This document shows positions 35,169 to 44,236 of a stretch of DNA of 64,000 nt, piece by piece; position 1 is the stretch's first letter, and every line of letters begins with the position of its first letter. The DNA comes from an uncultured Duncaniella sp. (lineage in GTDB: Bacteria; Bacteroidota; Bacteroidia; Bacteroidales; Muribaculaceae). Below the pieces are notes generated by a model. The model was not told where the DNA came from and searched no databases. It was given only the letters and a program-made list of their open reading frames with translations. The DNA lies in NCBI GenBank assembly GCA_910578515.1, contig CAJTQR010000006.1:51914-115913 (forward strand), in the 5' to 3' direction. The position numbers and the translations under genes are program-made.

Positions 35169-35816
35169 ATGGCAAAGGATACATTGTTAGTGCTCTCAGG
35201 TGGTATGGATTCCACTACCATGCTCTGGGACTATGCCGGTGATATAGCTGCCGCCGTGACTTTTCAGTATGGTTCCAACCACAATCGTCGCGAGGCTGAA
35301 TGTGCTCGATGGAACTGCGAGAAGCTGGGCATAGAGTGGATAGAGATTGACCTCGCTTTCATTGGCAAGTATTTTGAAAGTTCACTCCTGAGCGGTGCTG
35401 ACGCGATTCCTGAAGGGAATTACGATGATGACAACATGCGCTCGACAGTGGTACCGTTCCGCAATGGCATCATGCTTGCCGTAGCTGCCGGGCTTGCTGA
35501 GAGCCGCGGGCTCAAGGCTGTGATGATAGCAAACCATTCAGGAGACCACGCTATATATCCCGACTGCCGTCCCGGATTCGTGGATGCAATGGGGAGGGCG
35601 ATAAGTGAGGGCACTTACGAGCATATAGAGCTACGTGCCCCTTACACCGGTATGACAAAAGGTGAGATTGCCATGAGAGGCAAAGAGCTTGGTATGGATT
35701 ACAGTCACACATATTCGTGCTACAAAGGTGGTGAACATCATTGTGGCAAGTGTGGCACATGTGTTGAACGCCGTGAGGCATTGGAATTTGCCGGTATAAT
35801 TCTTGAAAATGACTGA
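35169..35816 (+). CDS. queC: 7-cyano-7-deazaguanine synthase
   Basis: ATP-dependent enzyme that makes preQ0 from 7-carboxy-7-deazaguanine. 215 residues from the ATG at 35169 (a TTG at 35160 is also in frame). The PP-loop S-G-G-M-D-S-T-T is at about residues 9-16. The C-terminal zinc cysteines are in C-Y-K-G-G-E-H-H-C-G-K-C-G-T-C. The next gene starts inside its stop (ATGACTGA). queD and queE are not in the window. Confidence 0.96.
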   Translation: MAKDTLLVLSGGMDSTTMLWDYAGDIAAAVTFQYGSNHNRREAECARWNCEKLGIEWIEIDLAFIGKYFESSLLSGADAIPEGNYDDDNMRSTVVPFRNGIMLAVAAGLAESRGLKAVMIANHSGDHAIYPDCRPGFVDAMGRAISEGTYEHIELRAPYTGMTKGEIAMRGKELGMDYSHTYSCYKGGEHHCGKCGTCVERREALEFAGIILEND

Positions 35817-36666
35817 CGGACAGAACAATCCTCCCATTCGCAGACGACGCAAGCAGCGTCGCCGGTTCAGCTGGCGCAAGACTTTACGTCTGTTCGTACC
35901 GATATTCATGTTTATCGGTCTATGCATGGTGATGTGTGTGCCTACGGGTGAAAAACCTGTGACAGAAGACACTCCGGTTCTGAAACTTGGCAAGAACGCC
36001 ACCGTCCATGACCTAGAGGTCGATACCGTGAGCCGCTATCTTTATAAACTTGATTCGATGCCTGAACCAACACAGCGCATAAAAGTAAATTATTTCGGCA
36101 ACCTGCGTCCTTTCTTCAACGATAGCAACTATGTGCATTGGGCTGAGGCGGAGAAAATAGGTATCCAGCCACTCACCGACACTCGTTCTCACTGGCAGTT
36201 GAAGCGTCCGATTGTAAAGGTGACAACCAATCCGGATTTCTATCTTGACACACTCATATTTTCCCGACCTTATCTCGTGCCCGAGGCGGCAGCTGTGCTT
36301 CATGAAATCGGACACCGCTTCCGTGACACTCTCGATGTGAGAGGTGGCGGGGATTACCGTATAAAGGTGACAAGCCTTCTGCGCACTCCTCAGACCGTCA
36401 AACGACTCCGCCGACGCAACCGTAATGCGGTGGATTCATCTGTACATCAGTTAGGAACTACTTTTGATATATCCTATGCTGCATTCATTGCCAACTCAGC
36501 CGAGCATCCGCGCAGCATCGATGATTTGAAAGGTATACTTGCCGAAGTGCTTAAAGCGATGCGCGAGGAGGGGAAAATATTGGTAAAGTATGAAGTGGGT
36601 CAGCCATGTTTTCATATCACCGCCTGTGAACCAAAAAAGCAGCCGGAGGTTACATCTAAAAAGTAG
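35809..36666 (+). CDS. Membrane-anchored DD-peptidase-fold protein (DUF5715-like)
   Basis: 285 residues from the ATG overlapping the queC stop. The N-terminus has a run of Arg/Lys (R-R-R-R-K-Q-R-R-R), then one hydrophobic segment (about residues 30-50), so it is probably anchored in the inner membrane and faces the periplasm. The globular part has S-L-L-R-T-P-Q-T and S-V-H-Q-L-G-T-T-F-D-I-S-Y, close to the S-x-x-R and H-x-x-G-x-x-x-D zinc-site patterns of M15/VanY-type peptidases. I believe it belongs with the Bacteroidetes family called DUF5715. A cell-wall role is likely but not shown. Confidence 0.7.
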   Translation: MTDGQNNPPIRRRRKQRRRFSWRKTLRLFVPIFMFIGLCMVMCVPTGEKPVTEDTPVLKLGKNATVHDLEVDTVSRYLYKLDSMPEPTQRIKVNYFGNLRPFFNDSNYVHWAEAEKIGIQPLTDTRSHWQLKRPIVKVTTNPDFYLDTLIFSRPYLVPEAAAVLHEIGHRFRDTLDVRGGGDYRIKVTSLLRTPQTVKRLRRRNRNAVDSSVHQLGTTFDISYAAFIANSAEHPRSIDDLKGILAEVLKAMREEGKILVKYEVGQPCFHITACEPKKQPEVTSKK

Positions 36667-36696
36667 ACAATTAAATTCTAAATAGTCACAAATCAG

Positions 36697-39600
36697 ATGG
36701 CAGAGGATATCGACAAGGATGTTGCGACGAAGAAACGTCCTGCATGGGTAAAGCTATTGATAGGTCTGGGGATTACTTTAGGCATTTTTGCTGTGATTAT
36801 CCTTGTGGCTATTACTGTTGTGGTATCCTATCTCAAGCCCGAGCGCCTCACTCCGTTGGTCACACGATACGCTAATGAGTATCTTGACGCCGAGGTGGCA
36901 ATCGACAGGGTTGAGCTTACCTTCTGGCACACTTTCCCGCGTTTTGAGCTGGATGTGAAAGGACTCTCGGTAAAAAGCAACGCATTGCGTCAGCTCCCTG
37001 ACTCCATACGTGACAGGCTGCCTATTTACGCCGATTCGCTTGCCTCAATAGCCCACTTCAATGGGGCTGTGAATCTGGCTAAATTATCTGTAGGAGAAAT
37101 TGCCATCTATGATATATTGATAGACAAGCCTTGTTTTAACATAGTCCAGGCTACTGACAAGGTTGCTAACTACGATATATTTCCGGAATCTGACGATGAG
37201 AAGGATGATGAAGGTTCCATGACGGTGATACCGTCGGTATCATTCGGAAAATTCGAAATTACCGGAGGATTGCCGGTGCGTTACTGCTCACTCCCTGATT
37301 CCACCGAACTGTCCGTGAGATTTTCGGAGGCTAATCTTACCGGTTATGATGCTCCTCTATATGTGATGGAGATGGATGGTGTGACGGATGCGCGGATAGC
37401 AGCCATGAGGATTGATAATTTGCAATTCGGCATCGGCGGAAATATCCGATGGTCACAAAAATCGCCTGAACAGGTGGAGCTTGATAAATTCCGTGTCAAC
37501 ATCGGGAATCTGCTTACTGAGACCACAGCTAAGTTTGATTTCGGAAAAGAACCTGTGATTGAGAAGCTCAGGTTTCATCTCCCTGCCACGGCGTTCAACG
37601 ACTGCGTGGCTTTGATTCCTGAAAATATGCGTGGTGAGTTGGCGAGAGTAAAGACAAATCTTGAATTTTCAGCCGACGTTAATCTTACACGTCCCTATAG
37701 GATTGGTGTCGATTCAATCCCGTCGTTCAATTTTTCCATTGATATCCCTGAATGCAGTGGCTCCTACGATAGGCTGAATCTCCATCGTTTTATTCTCAAT
37801 GCAAAGGGGGATATTGACGGTGAAAACCTTGACAAATCCACTCTGGACCTTGCGCGCCTTGTGGCGATAGGTGACGGTGTGGGGTTTGAACTATACGCCG
37901 ATATAAGCAGTATTATCAGTGACCCATTGGTTGATGGCGAATTTATAGGTGGTGTCGAAATTGACCGCTTACCTAAGAAGTTGCTTGAGAAATTACCTGC
38001 AACTCTCTCTGGAAGCCTCCGAGCCAACAGCCGCTTTAATTTCCGGAAAAGCTATTTTGAACGTACCGAATTTCATCGCATACGTCTCACCGGCGACGCC
38101 TCGCTGAAAAATTTCAAGGTCTCCATGCCTGAACTTCCCGCTGATTTATATGCCCGTGAGGTAGAGCTGAAACTCGGCACTAACACCAGTTTCTCTCGTG
38201 GAGAAGTCAGAGTTGATTCGATGCTTATGGCATCACTTGCCATTGACACTCTTGCTCTTAATGTTACCGGCATTGAACTTCATGGGCGAGGATTGAAAAT
38301 GGGTGTGGGATGTCTCAACATCGCATCCAGTGCCGACACCTCGGTGGTTAACCCAATCGGGGCAAGTATCAGTGCCGACCGTCTTGACATGAAGTCTCTC
38401 CAGGATTCTATGAAAGTGCGCCTGCGTGATGCCTCGGTGAAATCCACTCTCCGGCGTTTCAAAGGGGACAAACATAAACCGCAACTTAGCATGAATATAG
38501 AGGCGGCTCGTGCTGTGTATGGCGACCGTTTGTCTATGGCTCTGCTTAGAAGTACAGCGGCCGATGTCACCGTCTATCCGCAAACGCCCAAACTCCCGCC
38601 GCGCCTGCAGGCTCGCCTGGATTCCTTGCGCGGACTTTATCCGACGCTTGCCGCCGACTCTCTTTACCGGATGGCGTTCCGGGGGTTCCCCAGGCGTAAT
38701 CATCATCGCGATAGTGCAGCAATCGCCGAGGGTGAAATAATGGATATTGAAGTCGATAATTCTCTTAAAAGCATTCTGCGCAAGTGGGGTGCCGAAGGTT
38801 CTCTCAAGGCTGCCCGTGTCGGTGTGTTCACTCGCATGTTCCCCGTGCGTAATCGTCTGACAGATTTGGATATAAGATTTAACTCCGACTCTGTGGTCAT
38901 AACGGATACTAAGTATAAAGCCGGTAAGAGCGACTTCTTGATTAATGGTACCATCAGCAATATATCACGGGCTCTCACATCAGCCTCCGGTCGGCAGCGG
39001 CTTATTGCCAATCTCGACCTCAAGTGTGATACGATTGATGTCAACGAAGTGTCGGCCGCCGTTTTTGCCGGTGCGGCATTCCTTGAGAAAGACACTGCGG
39101 GAGCGGTTGCTATAGTCCCTGATATTGATGATGAGAAGACTCTCCAGGCATCTGTCGAGGCCGGTGCCGACACGATGGCTGTGCTTGTCATACCCTCAAA
39201 TATCGAGGCTACACTCAACATAAAGGCTGCCAATATTTTGTATTCCGACCTTGTGTTTCACGATTTTACCGGAGTTCTCAACATGTTTAATGGAGCCTTG
39301 AATCTGAGCCGCATGTCGGCAAGCACCGATATAGGTTCCGTTGACCTCAATGCTCTCTACAATGCTCCTTCCCGGCGTGATGTGTCATTTGCATTCGGTC
39401 TGCTCGTCAAGGATTTTCATGTGGCTAAGTTTCTGGACCTTGTGCCCGCTATCGACTCTCTAATGCCTTTGCTCAATGATATAGATGGTATCATCAATGC
39501 CGACATTGCCGCCACAACAAGGATTGACTCTGCCATGAACATAGAGATTCCTTCTCTGAAAGCAGCCGTAAAGCTTTCGGGCGACAGTTTGAAAGTGATT

Positions 39601-40170
39601 GATGAGGAGACATTCCGCACCATAGGCAAATGGTTGCTGTTCAAGAATAAAGAGCACAATATGATTGACCGCATGAGCGTTGAGATGATAATTGATAACT
39701 CTCAGCTGCGCATGTTCCCCTTCATGTTTGATTTCGACCGATATAAATTGGGTGTGAGCGGATACAATGACCTCGCCATGAATCTCAATTATCATATCGC
39801 GGTGCTTAAGTCTCCATTGCCGTTTAAGTTCGGTATCAATATCTCCGGCAATGTTGACGACATGAAGATTCGGCTCGGCAGGGCTAAATTCAATGAGAAA
39901 GAGATGTCCAAGACCGTCTCTATTGCCGATACAACCCGAGTTAACCTTGTCAGGGAAATTCAGAACGTATTCAGACGAGGTGTCCGCAATTCTAGGGTCC
40001 GTAATCTGGATTTTAGCAATGTCGCCCGTGAGATTGTCTCGGACGATGTGAAAGCCGACACAATTTCGCGTGCCGATTCCCTCTACTTTATCAAGGAGGG
40101 GCTGATTCAAGCGCCTGATACCATAAAGGATGCAACTCTTAACAAGGATTTGACAAAGAAGAAAAAATGA
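36697..40170 (+). CDS. AsmA-like family protein (TamB/AsmA superfamily)
   Basis: Very large envelope protein, 1157 residues. One N-terminal membrane segment (about residues 18-42) follows a Lys-rich cytoplasmic start; the rest is long repetitive beta-strand sequence. A-D-R-V-E-L-T-F-like I-D-R-V-E-L-T-F-W-H-T-F-P near residue 68 and L-N-Y-H-I-A-V-L-K-S-P-L-P-F near the C-terminus are typical of AsmA-like proteins. Members of this superfamily bridge inner and outer membranes and help with outer-membrane assembly or lipid transport. The charged insertions around residues 160-175 (acidic) are variable in the family. It is in a plus-strand run with the flanking genes; the HAD gene overlaps its stop. 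Confidence 0.85.
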   Translation: MAEDIDKDVATKKRPAWVKLLIGLGITLGIFAVIILVAITVVVSYLKPERLTPLVTRYANEYLDAEVAIDRVELTFWHTFPRFELDVKGLSVKSNALRQLPDSIRDRLPIYADSLASIAHFNGAVNLAKLSVGEIAIYDILIDKPCFNIVQATDKVANYDIFPESDDEKDDEGSMTVIPSVSFGKFEITGGLPVRYCSLPDSTELSVRFSEANLTGYDAPLYVMEMDGVTDARIAAMRIDNLQFGIGGNIRWSQKSPEQVELDKFRVNIGNLLTETTAKFDFGKEPVIEKLRFHLPATAFNDCVALIPENMRGELARVKTNLEFSADVNLTRPYRIGVDSIPSFNFSIDIPECSGSYDRLNLHRFILNAKGDIDGENLDKSTLDLARLVAIGDGVGFELYADISSIISDPLVDGEFIGGVEIDRLPKKLLEKLPATLSGSLRANSRFNFRKSYFERTEFHRIRLTGDASLKNFKVSMPELPADLYAREVELKLGTNTSFSRGEVRVDSMLMASLAIDTLALNVTGIELHGRGLKMGVGCLNIASSADTSVVNPIGASISADRLDMKSLQDSMKVRLRDASVKSTLRRFKGDKHKPQLSMNIEAARAVYGDRLSMALLRSTAADVTVYPQTPKLPPRLQARLDSLRGLYPTLAADSLYRMAFRGFPRRNHHRDSAAIAEGEIMDIEVDNSLKSILRKWGAEGSLKAARVGVFTRMFPVRNRLTDLDIRFNSDSVVITDTKYKAGKSDFLINGTISNISRALTSASGRQRLIANLDLKCDTIDVNEVSAAVFAGAAFLEKDTAGAVAIVPDIDDEKTLQASVEAGADTMAVLVIPSNIEATLNIKAANILYSDLVFHDFTGVLNMFNGALNLSRMSASTDIGSVDLNALYNAPSRRDVSFAFGLLVKDFHVAKFLDLVPAIDSLMPLLNDIDGIINADIAATTRIDSAMNIEIPSLKAAVKLSGDSLKVIDEETFRTIGKWLLFKNKEHNMIDRMSVEMIIDNSQLRMFPFMFDFDRYKLGVSGYNDLAMNLNYHIAVLKSPLPFKFGINISGNVDDMKIRLGRAKFNEKEMSKTVSIADTTRVNLVREIQNVFRRGVRNSRVRNLDFSNVAREIVSDDVKADTISRADSLYFIKEGLIQAPDTIKDATLNKDLTKKKK

Positions 40171-40928
40171 TGGAACAAGTACTTTACAGTGATGAAATCA
40201 CTGCTTTTCTACGACGCCACCACTATAGCCGCGTCACTCCGAAAGCTGCTTTGATTGACATGGATGGCACTCTCTATGATTCGATGAAGAATCACACTGC
40301 ATCGTGGCACAGGCTTATGACAGTGGCTGGGATAAATTGTACCCGCGAAGAGTTTTATCTATACGAGGGGCGCACAGGTGCATCTACCATCAACCAGCTA
40401 ATCCGCCGTGAGTGGGGTCGTGATGCGACCGATGAGGAAAAGGAACGTCTCTATAAACAGAAGACACAATATTTCAATCAGTTGCCACCCGTACAGCCTA
40501 TGCCCGGAGCGCGTGAGATGGTTGAAGTACTGAAAGCAGTGGGACTGGAGCGCGTCTTGGTGACTGGCTCGGGGCAGAACAGTCTGCTTAACCGTATATC
40601 CTCCGATTTCCCGGGACTATTCACTGAGGGACTCCGTGTGACATCTCGCGATGTCACTCATGGTAAGCCTCACCCCGAACCATTTATCCGTGCCATGCAG
40701 CTTGCTCATGTCACTCCATCGCAATCCATAGTGGTTGAGAATGCTCCGCTTGGAGTGGAGGCTGGCGACCGTGCAGGGGCGTTTACGATTGGCGTGACTA
40801 CCGGACCGATTCCGCGTGAGGAGATGATAAAGGCTGGTGCGGCAATCGTGTTTGACTCCATGCCTGAGTTTGCCGCTGCACTGCCTGTATTGTTGTTATC
40901 CCTTTTAACCGTAACCGTTGATAAGTAA
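40167..40928 (+). CDS. HAD-family hydrolase (phosphoglucomutase-like subgroup)
   Basis: Haloacid dehalogenase superfamily phosphatase of 253 residues. The nucleophile D31 and D33 are in L-I-D-M-D-G-T-L-Y-D-S; motif II is V-T-G-S-G near residue 130 and motif III/IV K-P-H-P-E-P-F and V-V-E-N-A-P-L-G-V-E-A-G. The E-N-A rather than E-D-A/S-D in the last motif is a normal variant. The helical cap after motif I places it near beta-phosphoglucomutase and phosphoglycolate phosphatase; the substrate cannot be named. Its start overlaps the AsmA-like stop, and aroB follows after 11 bases. Confidence 0.88.
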   Translation: MMEQVLYSDEITAFLRRHHYSRVTPKAALIDMDGTLYDSMKNHTASWHRLMTVAGINCTREEFYLYEGRTGASTINQLIRREWGRDATDEEKERLYKQKTQYFNQLPPVQPMPGAREMVEVLKAVGLERVLVTGSGQNSLLNRISSDFPGLFTEGLRVTSRDVTHGKPHPEPFIRAMQLAHVTPSQSIVVENAPLGVEAGDRAGAFTIGVTTGPIPREEMIKAGAAIVFDSMPEFAAALPVLLLSLLTVTVDK

Positions 40929-40939
40929 AAAAGTATATT

Positions 40940-41986
40940 ATGCAGAAAATTCTGTACACAAACAATGTCAGTGAAGCTATAGAGAGTCTTGTCAAGGAAA
41001 TTAACCCTGTGAGCGTCCATATTATCACCGATGAGAATGTGGAGCGCGACGTATTGGCTCGGCTCGCTTTGCCCTATCCGCGCATAGTGGTAAAGGCTGG
41101 CGATGAACACAAAAACATCGCCTCCCTGAGTCAAATATGGGCTGGACTGATAGAGCAGGGCGCCACTCGCCATTCGTTAGTAATCAATATCGGTGGTGGA
41201 GTCATTACGGACATGGGCGGTTTTGCCGCGGCTACCTACAAGCGTGGCATAAAGTTTATAAATGTGCCCACAACTCTGCTTTCGGCTGTCGACGCAGCGG
41301 TAGGTGGAAAAACCGGTATTAACTTCGAGGGTTTCAAGAATGAAATCGGAGCCTTTGCTCCTGCCGATGCGGTGGTCATCTCCACCATTCTGTTTGCTAC
41401 ACTTCCACGCGAGGAATTGCTCTCGGGATATGCGGAGATGATAAAGCATGGGTTGCTATCCTCGGAGAAGGAGTACAACGAACTTCTCAATTTTCATATC
41501 CTCGATGCCAATCTGGAGTCACTCCTCCCTCTGCTCGAGAAAAGTGTCAAGGTAAAGGAACGGATAGTTGAGGAGGACCCGAAGGAACATGGTATCCGCA
41601 GAGCGCTGAATCTCGGACATACCGCAGGGCATGCCTTTGAAGGTCTTGCGCTCGAACGCGATACTCCTATGCCTCATGGCTATGCCGTAGCTTACGGTAT
41701 GCTTGTGGAGATGATTCTATCGCATACCCTTCTGCAATATCCCTCTGCTGAGCTATATCGTTACGCTTCATATCTGAAGGACAACGGTTACGGAGCTCCC
41801 GCTATTGACTGCAAGGATTACGATGCGCTGGTGGAATACATGCGCCATGATAAGAAGAACCTCACTCGCGATACCATAAATTTTACACTGCTTGCATCAC
41901 CGGGCAATCCGTTGATTGACCGCACGGCAAGCGAAAGCGATATCAGGGCATCGCTTGATATATTCCGTGACCTTATGGGTATTTAA
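40940..41986 (+). CDS. aroB: 3-dehydroquinate synthase
   Basis: Second step of the shikimate pathway, converting DAHP to 3-dehydroquinate; needs NAD+ and a divalent metal. 348 residues. The nucleotide-binding region has G-G-G-V-I-T-D-M-G-G-F-A-A, and the metal ligands are in G-Y-A-E-M-I-K-H-G-L-L, L-N-L-G-H-T-A-G-H-A-F-E and P-H-G-Y-A-V-A-Y-G-M. It provides chorismate precursors for the trp operon 7 kb upstream, though it is not in that operon. It closes the plus-strand run that began with queF. Confidence 0.97.
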   Translation: MQKILYTNNVSEAIESLVKEINPVSVHIITDENVERDVLARLALPYPRIVVKAGDEHKNIASLSQIWAGLIEQGATRHSLVINIGGGVITDMGGFAAATYKRGIKFINVPTTLLSAVDAAVGGKTGINFEGFKNEIGAFAPADAVVISTILFATLPREELLSGYAEMIKHGLLSSEKEYNELLNFHILDANLESLLPLLEKSVKVKERIVEEDPKEHGIRRALNLGHTAGHAFEGLALERDTPMPHGYAVAYGMLVEMILSHTLLQYPSAELYRYASYLKDNGYGAPAIDCKDYDALVEYMRHDKKNLTRDTINFTLLASPGNPLIDRTASESDIRASLDIFRDLMGI

Positions 41987-42015
41987 GGAACCGTTTATTC
42001 TGTGAGGGGTAGTTA

Positions 42016-42771
42016 TTAAAGGAAGTAACCCACGCTGCAGAATACGTTGAAGTTATGTGCCGAGGGCTTGACCAAACCCGATGAGTTGGCGGCATTACGG
42101 CAACCTATGTGGGTGAACACATTGAGTGATATGCGGTTATAGAATGTAAGACCGGTACCGAGATGCAGACCCATATCGAATTTTTCGTAGGAATTTATAA
42201 ATGCCTTGTCATCATCGAAATATCCTGCTTTGAGATGCTGTGTGGTGGTGAGTAGCTGACCGAGGTCATTCACCTTGGCATTATAAATGGTGGTTTTCTG
42301 GTTACCGCCTGTTCCGAAAGCGAGATACAGACCTCCGTCCGCATTCCATTTCACTTGTGAGGCGAGATTGAATGTGAATGAGAGATAAATAGGTATGTCG
42401 ACATACCGGTAACTGTTGCGGATAAATACGTTAGATACATTAGGGGCTCCTTGCTGGGTCACCACTAAGTCCATTTTGTTCTTGTTGAGAAGATAGTTGA
42501 ACTGAGTGCCGAGTCCTATGAAGTTTGAGAAATTGAATTTCACTGTGGCGCCGATACCGTATGCGAAACCCATTGTAGAGTTGATGTCCGACACCTCTTT
42601 ATAGCAGCTGGAATAATTGTTGGTCACGTATGAGCCTCCGAACATTAGATGAGCGTCTATGTCGATGAAGTTTGACGCGCGTCCATAGTCGATAAATGCA
42701 GGAGATTCCGCCCTCATGGAAAGAGGAGCAAGGAGAATAGTAGTGATGATGGTGAGTATGATTTTTTTCAT
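42016..42771 (-). CDS. Outer-membrane beta-barrel protein (PorT/OmpW-like)
   Basis: 251 residues with a signal peptide ending at about residue 21 (S-M-R-A). The body alternates hydrophobic and polar residues with aromatic ends (for example F-N-Y-L-L, Y-R-Y-V-D-I-P-I-Y-L-S-F-T-F) and ends in V-G-Y-F-L, typical of small outer-membrane barrels of the PF13568 type. It is a single gene with a TAnnTTTG element at 42817-42824 upstream and aroB converging on its other side. Function unknown. Confidence 0.75.
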   Translation of the reverse strand: MKKIILTIITTILLAPLSMRAESPAFIDYGRASNFIDIDAHLMFGGSYVTNNYSSCYKEVSDINSTMGFAYGIGATVKFNFSNFIGLGTQFNYLLNKNKMDLVVTQQGAPNVSNVFIRNSYRYVDIPIYLSFTFNLASQVKWNADGGLYLAFGTGGNQKTTIYNAKVNDLGQLLTTTQHLKAGYFDDDKAFINSYEKFDMGLHLGTGLTFYNRISLNVFTHIGCRNAANSSGLVKPSAHNFNVFCSVGYFL

Positions 42772-42816
42772 AGCCCGGTGGTTGATGAATTGGTTTTACT
42801 TGTTTGTTCTTTACTT

Positions 42817-42824
42817 CAAAATTA
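42817..42824 (-). promoter_or_regulatory. Promoter -7 element for the beta-barrel gene
   Basis: TAATTTTG on the minus strand, 46 bases before the start codon. Confidence 0.5.
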
Positions 42825-42907
42825 CTCTAAAATAAGCTTATGAGCAAATTTAAATGAAAAATTGCGAAAAAGTAGAGATTTTTGTTGCATATTTGAATAA
42901 TAATGTC

Positions 42908-42915
42908 TAATTTTG
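42908..42915 (+). promoter_or_regulatory. Promoter -7 element for tRNA-Arg
   Basis: TAATTTTG with a TTG at 42884-42886 as partial -33. The tRNA begins 21 bases downstream. Confidence 0.6.
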
Positions 42916-42936
42916 CATCACCAAAAACGAAATGAA

Positions 42937-43010
42937 GGCTCCTTAGCTCAACTGAATAGAGCATCTGACTACGGATCAGAAGGTTACAGGTTTGAATCCT
43001 GTAGGAGTCA
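42937..43010 (+). tRNA. tRNA-Arg (anticodon ACG)
   Basis: 74 bases that fold as a standard cloverleaf: acceptor GGCTCCT/AGGAGTC with one G-T pair, D stem GCTC/GAGC, anticodon stem TCTGA/TCAGA with loop CTACGGA (anticodon ACG), and T stem ACAGG/CCTGT with loop TTTGAAT. The 3' CCA is not encoded. A34 would be edited to inosine by TadA, whose gene is at 8709. Confidence 0.97.
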
Positions 43011-43014
43011 CTCA

Positions 43015-43054
43015 AAAGCGTGTTTCACTCAATGTGATGCACGCTTTCTTTTTT
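43015..43054 (+). terminator. tRNA-Arg terminator
   Basis: Stem AAAGCGTG / CACGCTTT (43015-43022 with 43040-43047), with an inner TCAC/GTGA pairing, followed by C and a run of six T. Confidence 0.85.
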
Positions 43055-43072
43055 CAGATAGATGAAATTTGA

Positions 43073-43113
43073 ACGTCACCTTTTGATGTTTGCCAAACAT
43101 CAAAAGGTGACGT
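43073..43113. repeat. Perfect 41-nt inverted repeat
   Basis: Two 20-base arms (43073-43092 and 43094-43113) are exact reverse complements around a single central C at 43093. It sits between the tRNA-Arg terminator and the 3' end of the EamA gene. There is no T run on either side, so it is not a standard intrinsic terminator, though it could stop or stabilise the EamA transcript. Confidence 0.9.
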
Positions 43114-43142
43114 AGTTATGACTTCTTTTGAATAGGATTTTA

Positions 43143-44084
43143 TTATTTATGCAGACGGAAGCGGTGTAGAGAGCCAACAAGGTGGTAGTAGGCGCTCACT
43201 CCTATATGTTTGATGGGTTGTGCAAGAATCAGCACCATTACCGCGCCGATGATTAGAATCACGCCTATGGCTGCACGGACTGTAAGCACTTCCCCAAAGA
43301 GTGCTATACCGAACACTAATCCTGTGATGGGTTCCAATGCTCCCAGGATGGATACAGCTACCGAACCTACATAATGGATGGAGATTGCCACAGTCATCAG
43401 CGATATAATGGTGGGGAAAATGGAAAGTCCGGTGACACACAGCCATGCCACCTCATTGGATGGTACGGGCTGCAGGTCGGTGAAGAAATTGAGCTGTACC
43501 ACAAAAACCGTGATGCCGAACAGCAGCGAGTAGAAAGTAAGTGTGGAGCCAGACAGGCGCTGGAGGCGGCTTTTGTTGACCATTACCATATATATGGCAT
43601 AGGAAAGAGATGAGAGCATCACCAGTATGACTCCCGTTGCTGTCACATGCGCCCCCTCTCCAGGATTACAGAGAAATACTACTCCGCTCAGACATAGAAT
43701 TATGGAGATTACAGTCATTATTGATACACGTTCATGGAAGAATATCCACAGAAGCATGGCGATGAAGAGCGGCTCAACAAACAGAAGTGTGGAGGCAAGA
43801 CCCACATCCATGTATTGATAGGCTTCGAATAGCAAAGCTGAAGAGAGTGCAAACACAACTCCAAGACCTATCATCATCGGGATTTCATGAAATTTCAGGT
43901 AGAAGCTCTCCTTGCGGATAAGCATCACTATTCCCAGTATCAAGGTGGCGAAGGCATAGCGGTAAAAAAGTACAGATGGAACTGCCATTCCCATTCCGTA
44001 GAGCGGCACGGCAAACAGTGGATTCGTACCGTAGCTTATGGCTGCAATCGCGCCTAAAATGTAACCTTTAGTCGAATTTGTCAT
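43143..44084 (-). CDS. EamA/DMT-superfamily transporter
   Basis: Integral inner-membrane protein of 313 residues with about ten hydrophobic segments arranged as two EamA repeats. Features include the early G-T-N-P-L-F-A and the later E-P-L-F-I-A-M-L-L-W-I-F-F-H-E and L-E-P-I-T-G-L-V-F-G-I-A-L-F-G-E, the repeat-end motifs of this family. Members export or exchange amino acids, nucleosides or other metabolites; the substrate is unknown. Upstream (44112-44144) are short inverted repeats that might be an operator. Confidence 0.9.
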   Translation of the reverse strand: MTNSTKGYILGAIAAISYGTNPLFAVPLYGMGMAVPSVLFYRYAFATLILGIVMLIRKESFYLKFHEIPMMIGLGVVFALSSALLFEAYQYMDVGLASTLLFVEPLFIAMLLWIFFHERVSIMTVISIILCLSGVVFLCNPGEGAHVTATGVILVMLSSLSYAIYMVMVNKSRLQRLSGSTLTFYSLLFGITVFVVQLNFFTDLQPVPSNEVAWLCVTGLSIFPTIISLMTVAISIHYVGSVAVSILGALEPITGLVFGIALFGEVLTVRAAIGVILIIGAVMVLILAQPIKHIGVSAYYHLVGSLHRFRLHK

Positions 44085-44236
44085 ATCTTTGGATGTATCC
44101 GGGTGTTGTCCGATTGAACAGTAACAGTCTTGAACCGTTCAATCACTTCATTAATGGACTGTTATAGTAATAGCCATTCAGAGGTCGTTTTCTTAAACCT
44201 CTAAAAAATTTTTACGGGTGATAGAGGTGTATCGGG

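Noticed and set aside
35809..35880. Arg-rich N-terminus as a twin-arginine export signal
   Set aside because: The run of Arg/Lys lacks the S-R-R-x-F-L-K pattern and the hydrophobic stretch looks like an uncleaved anchor.
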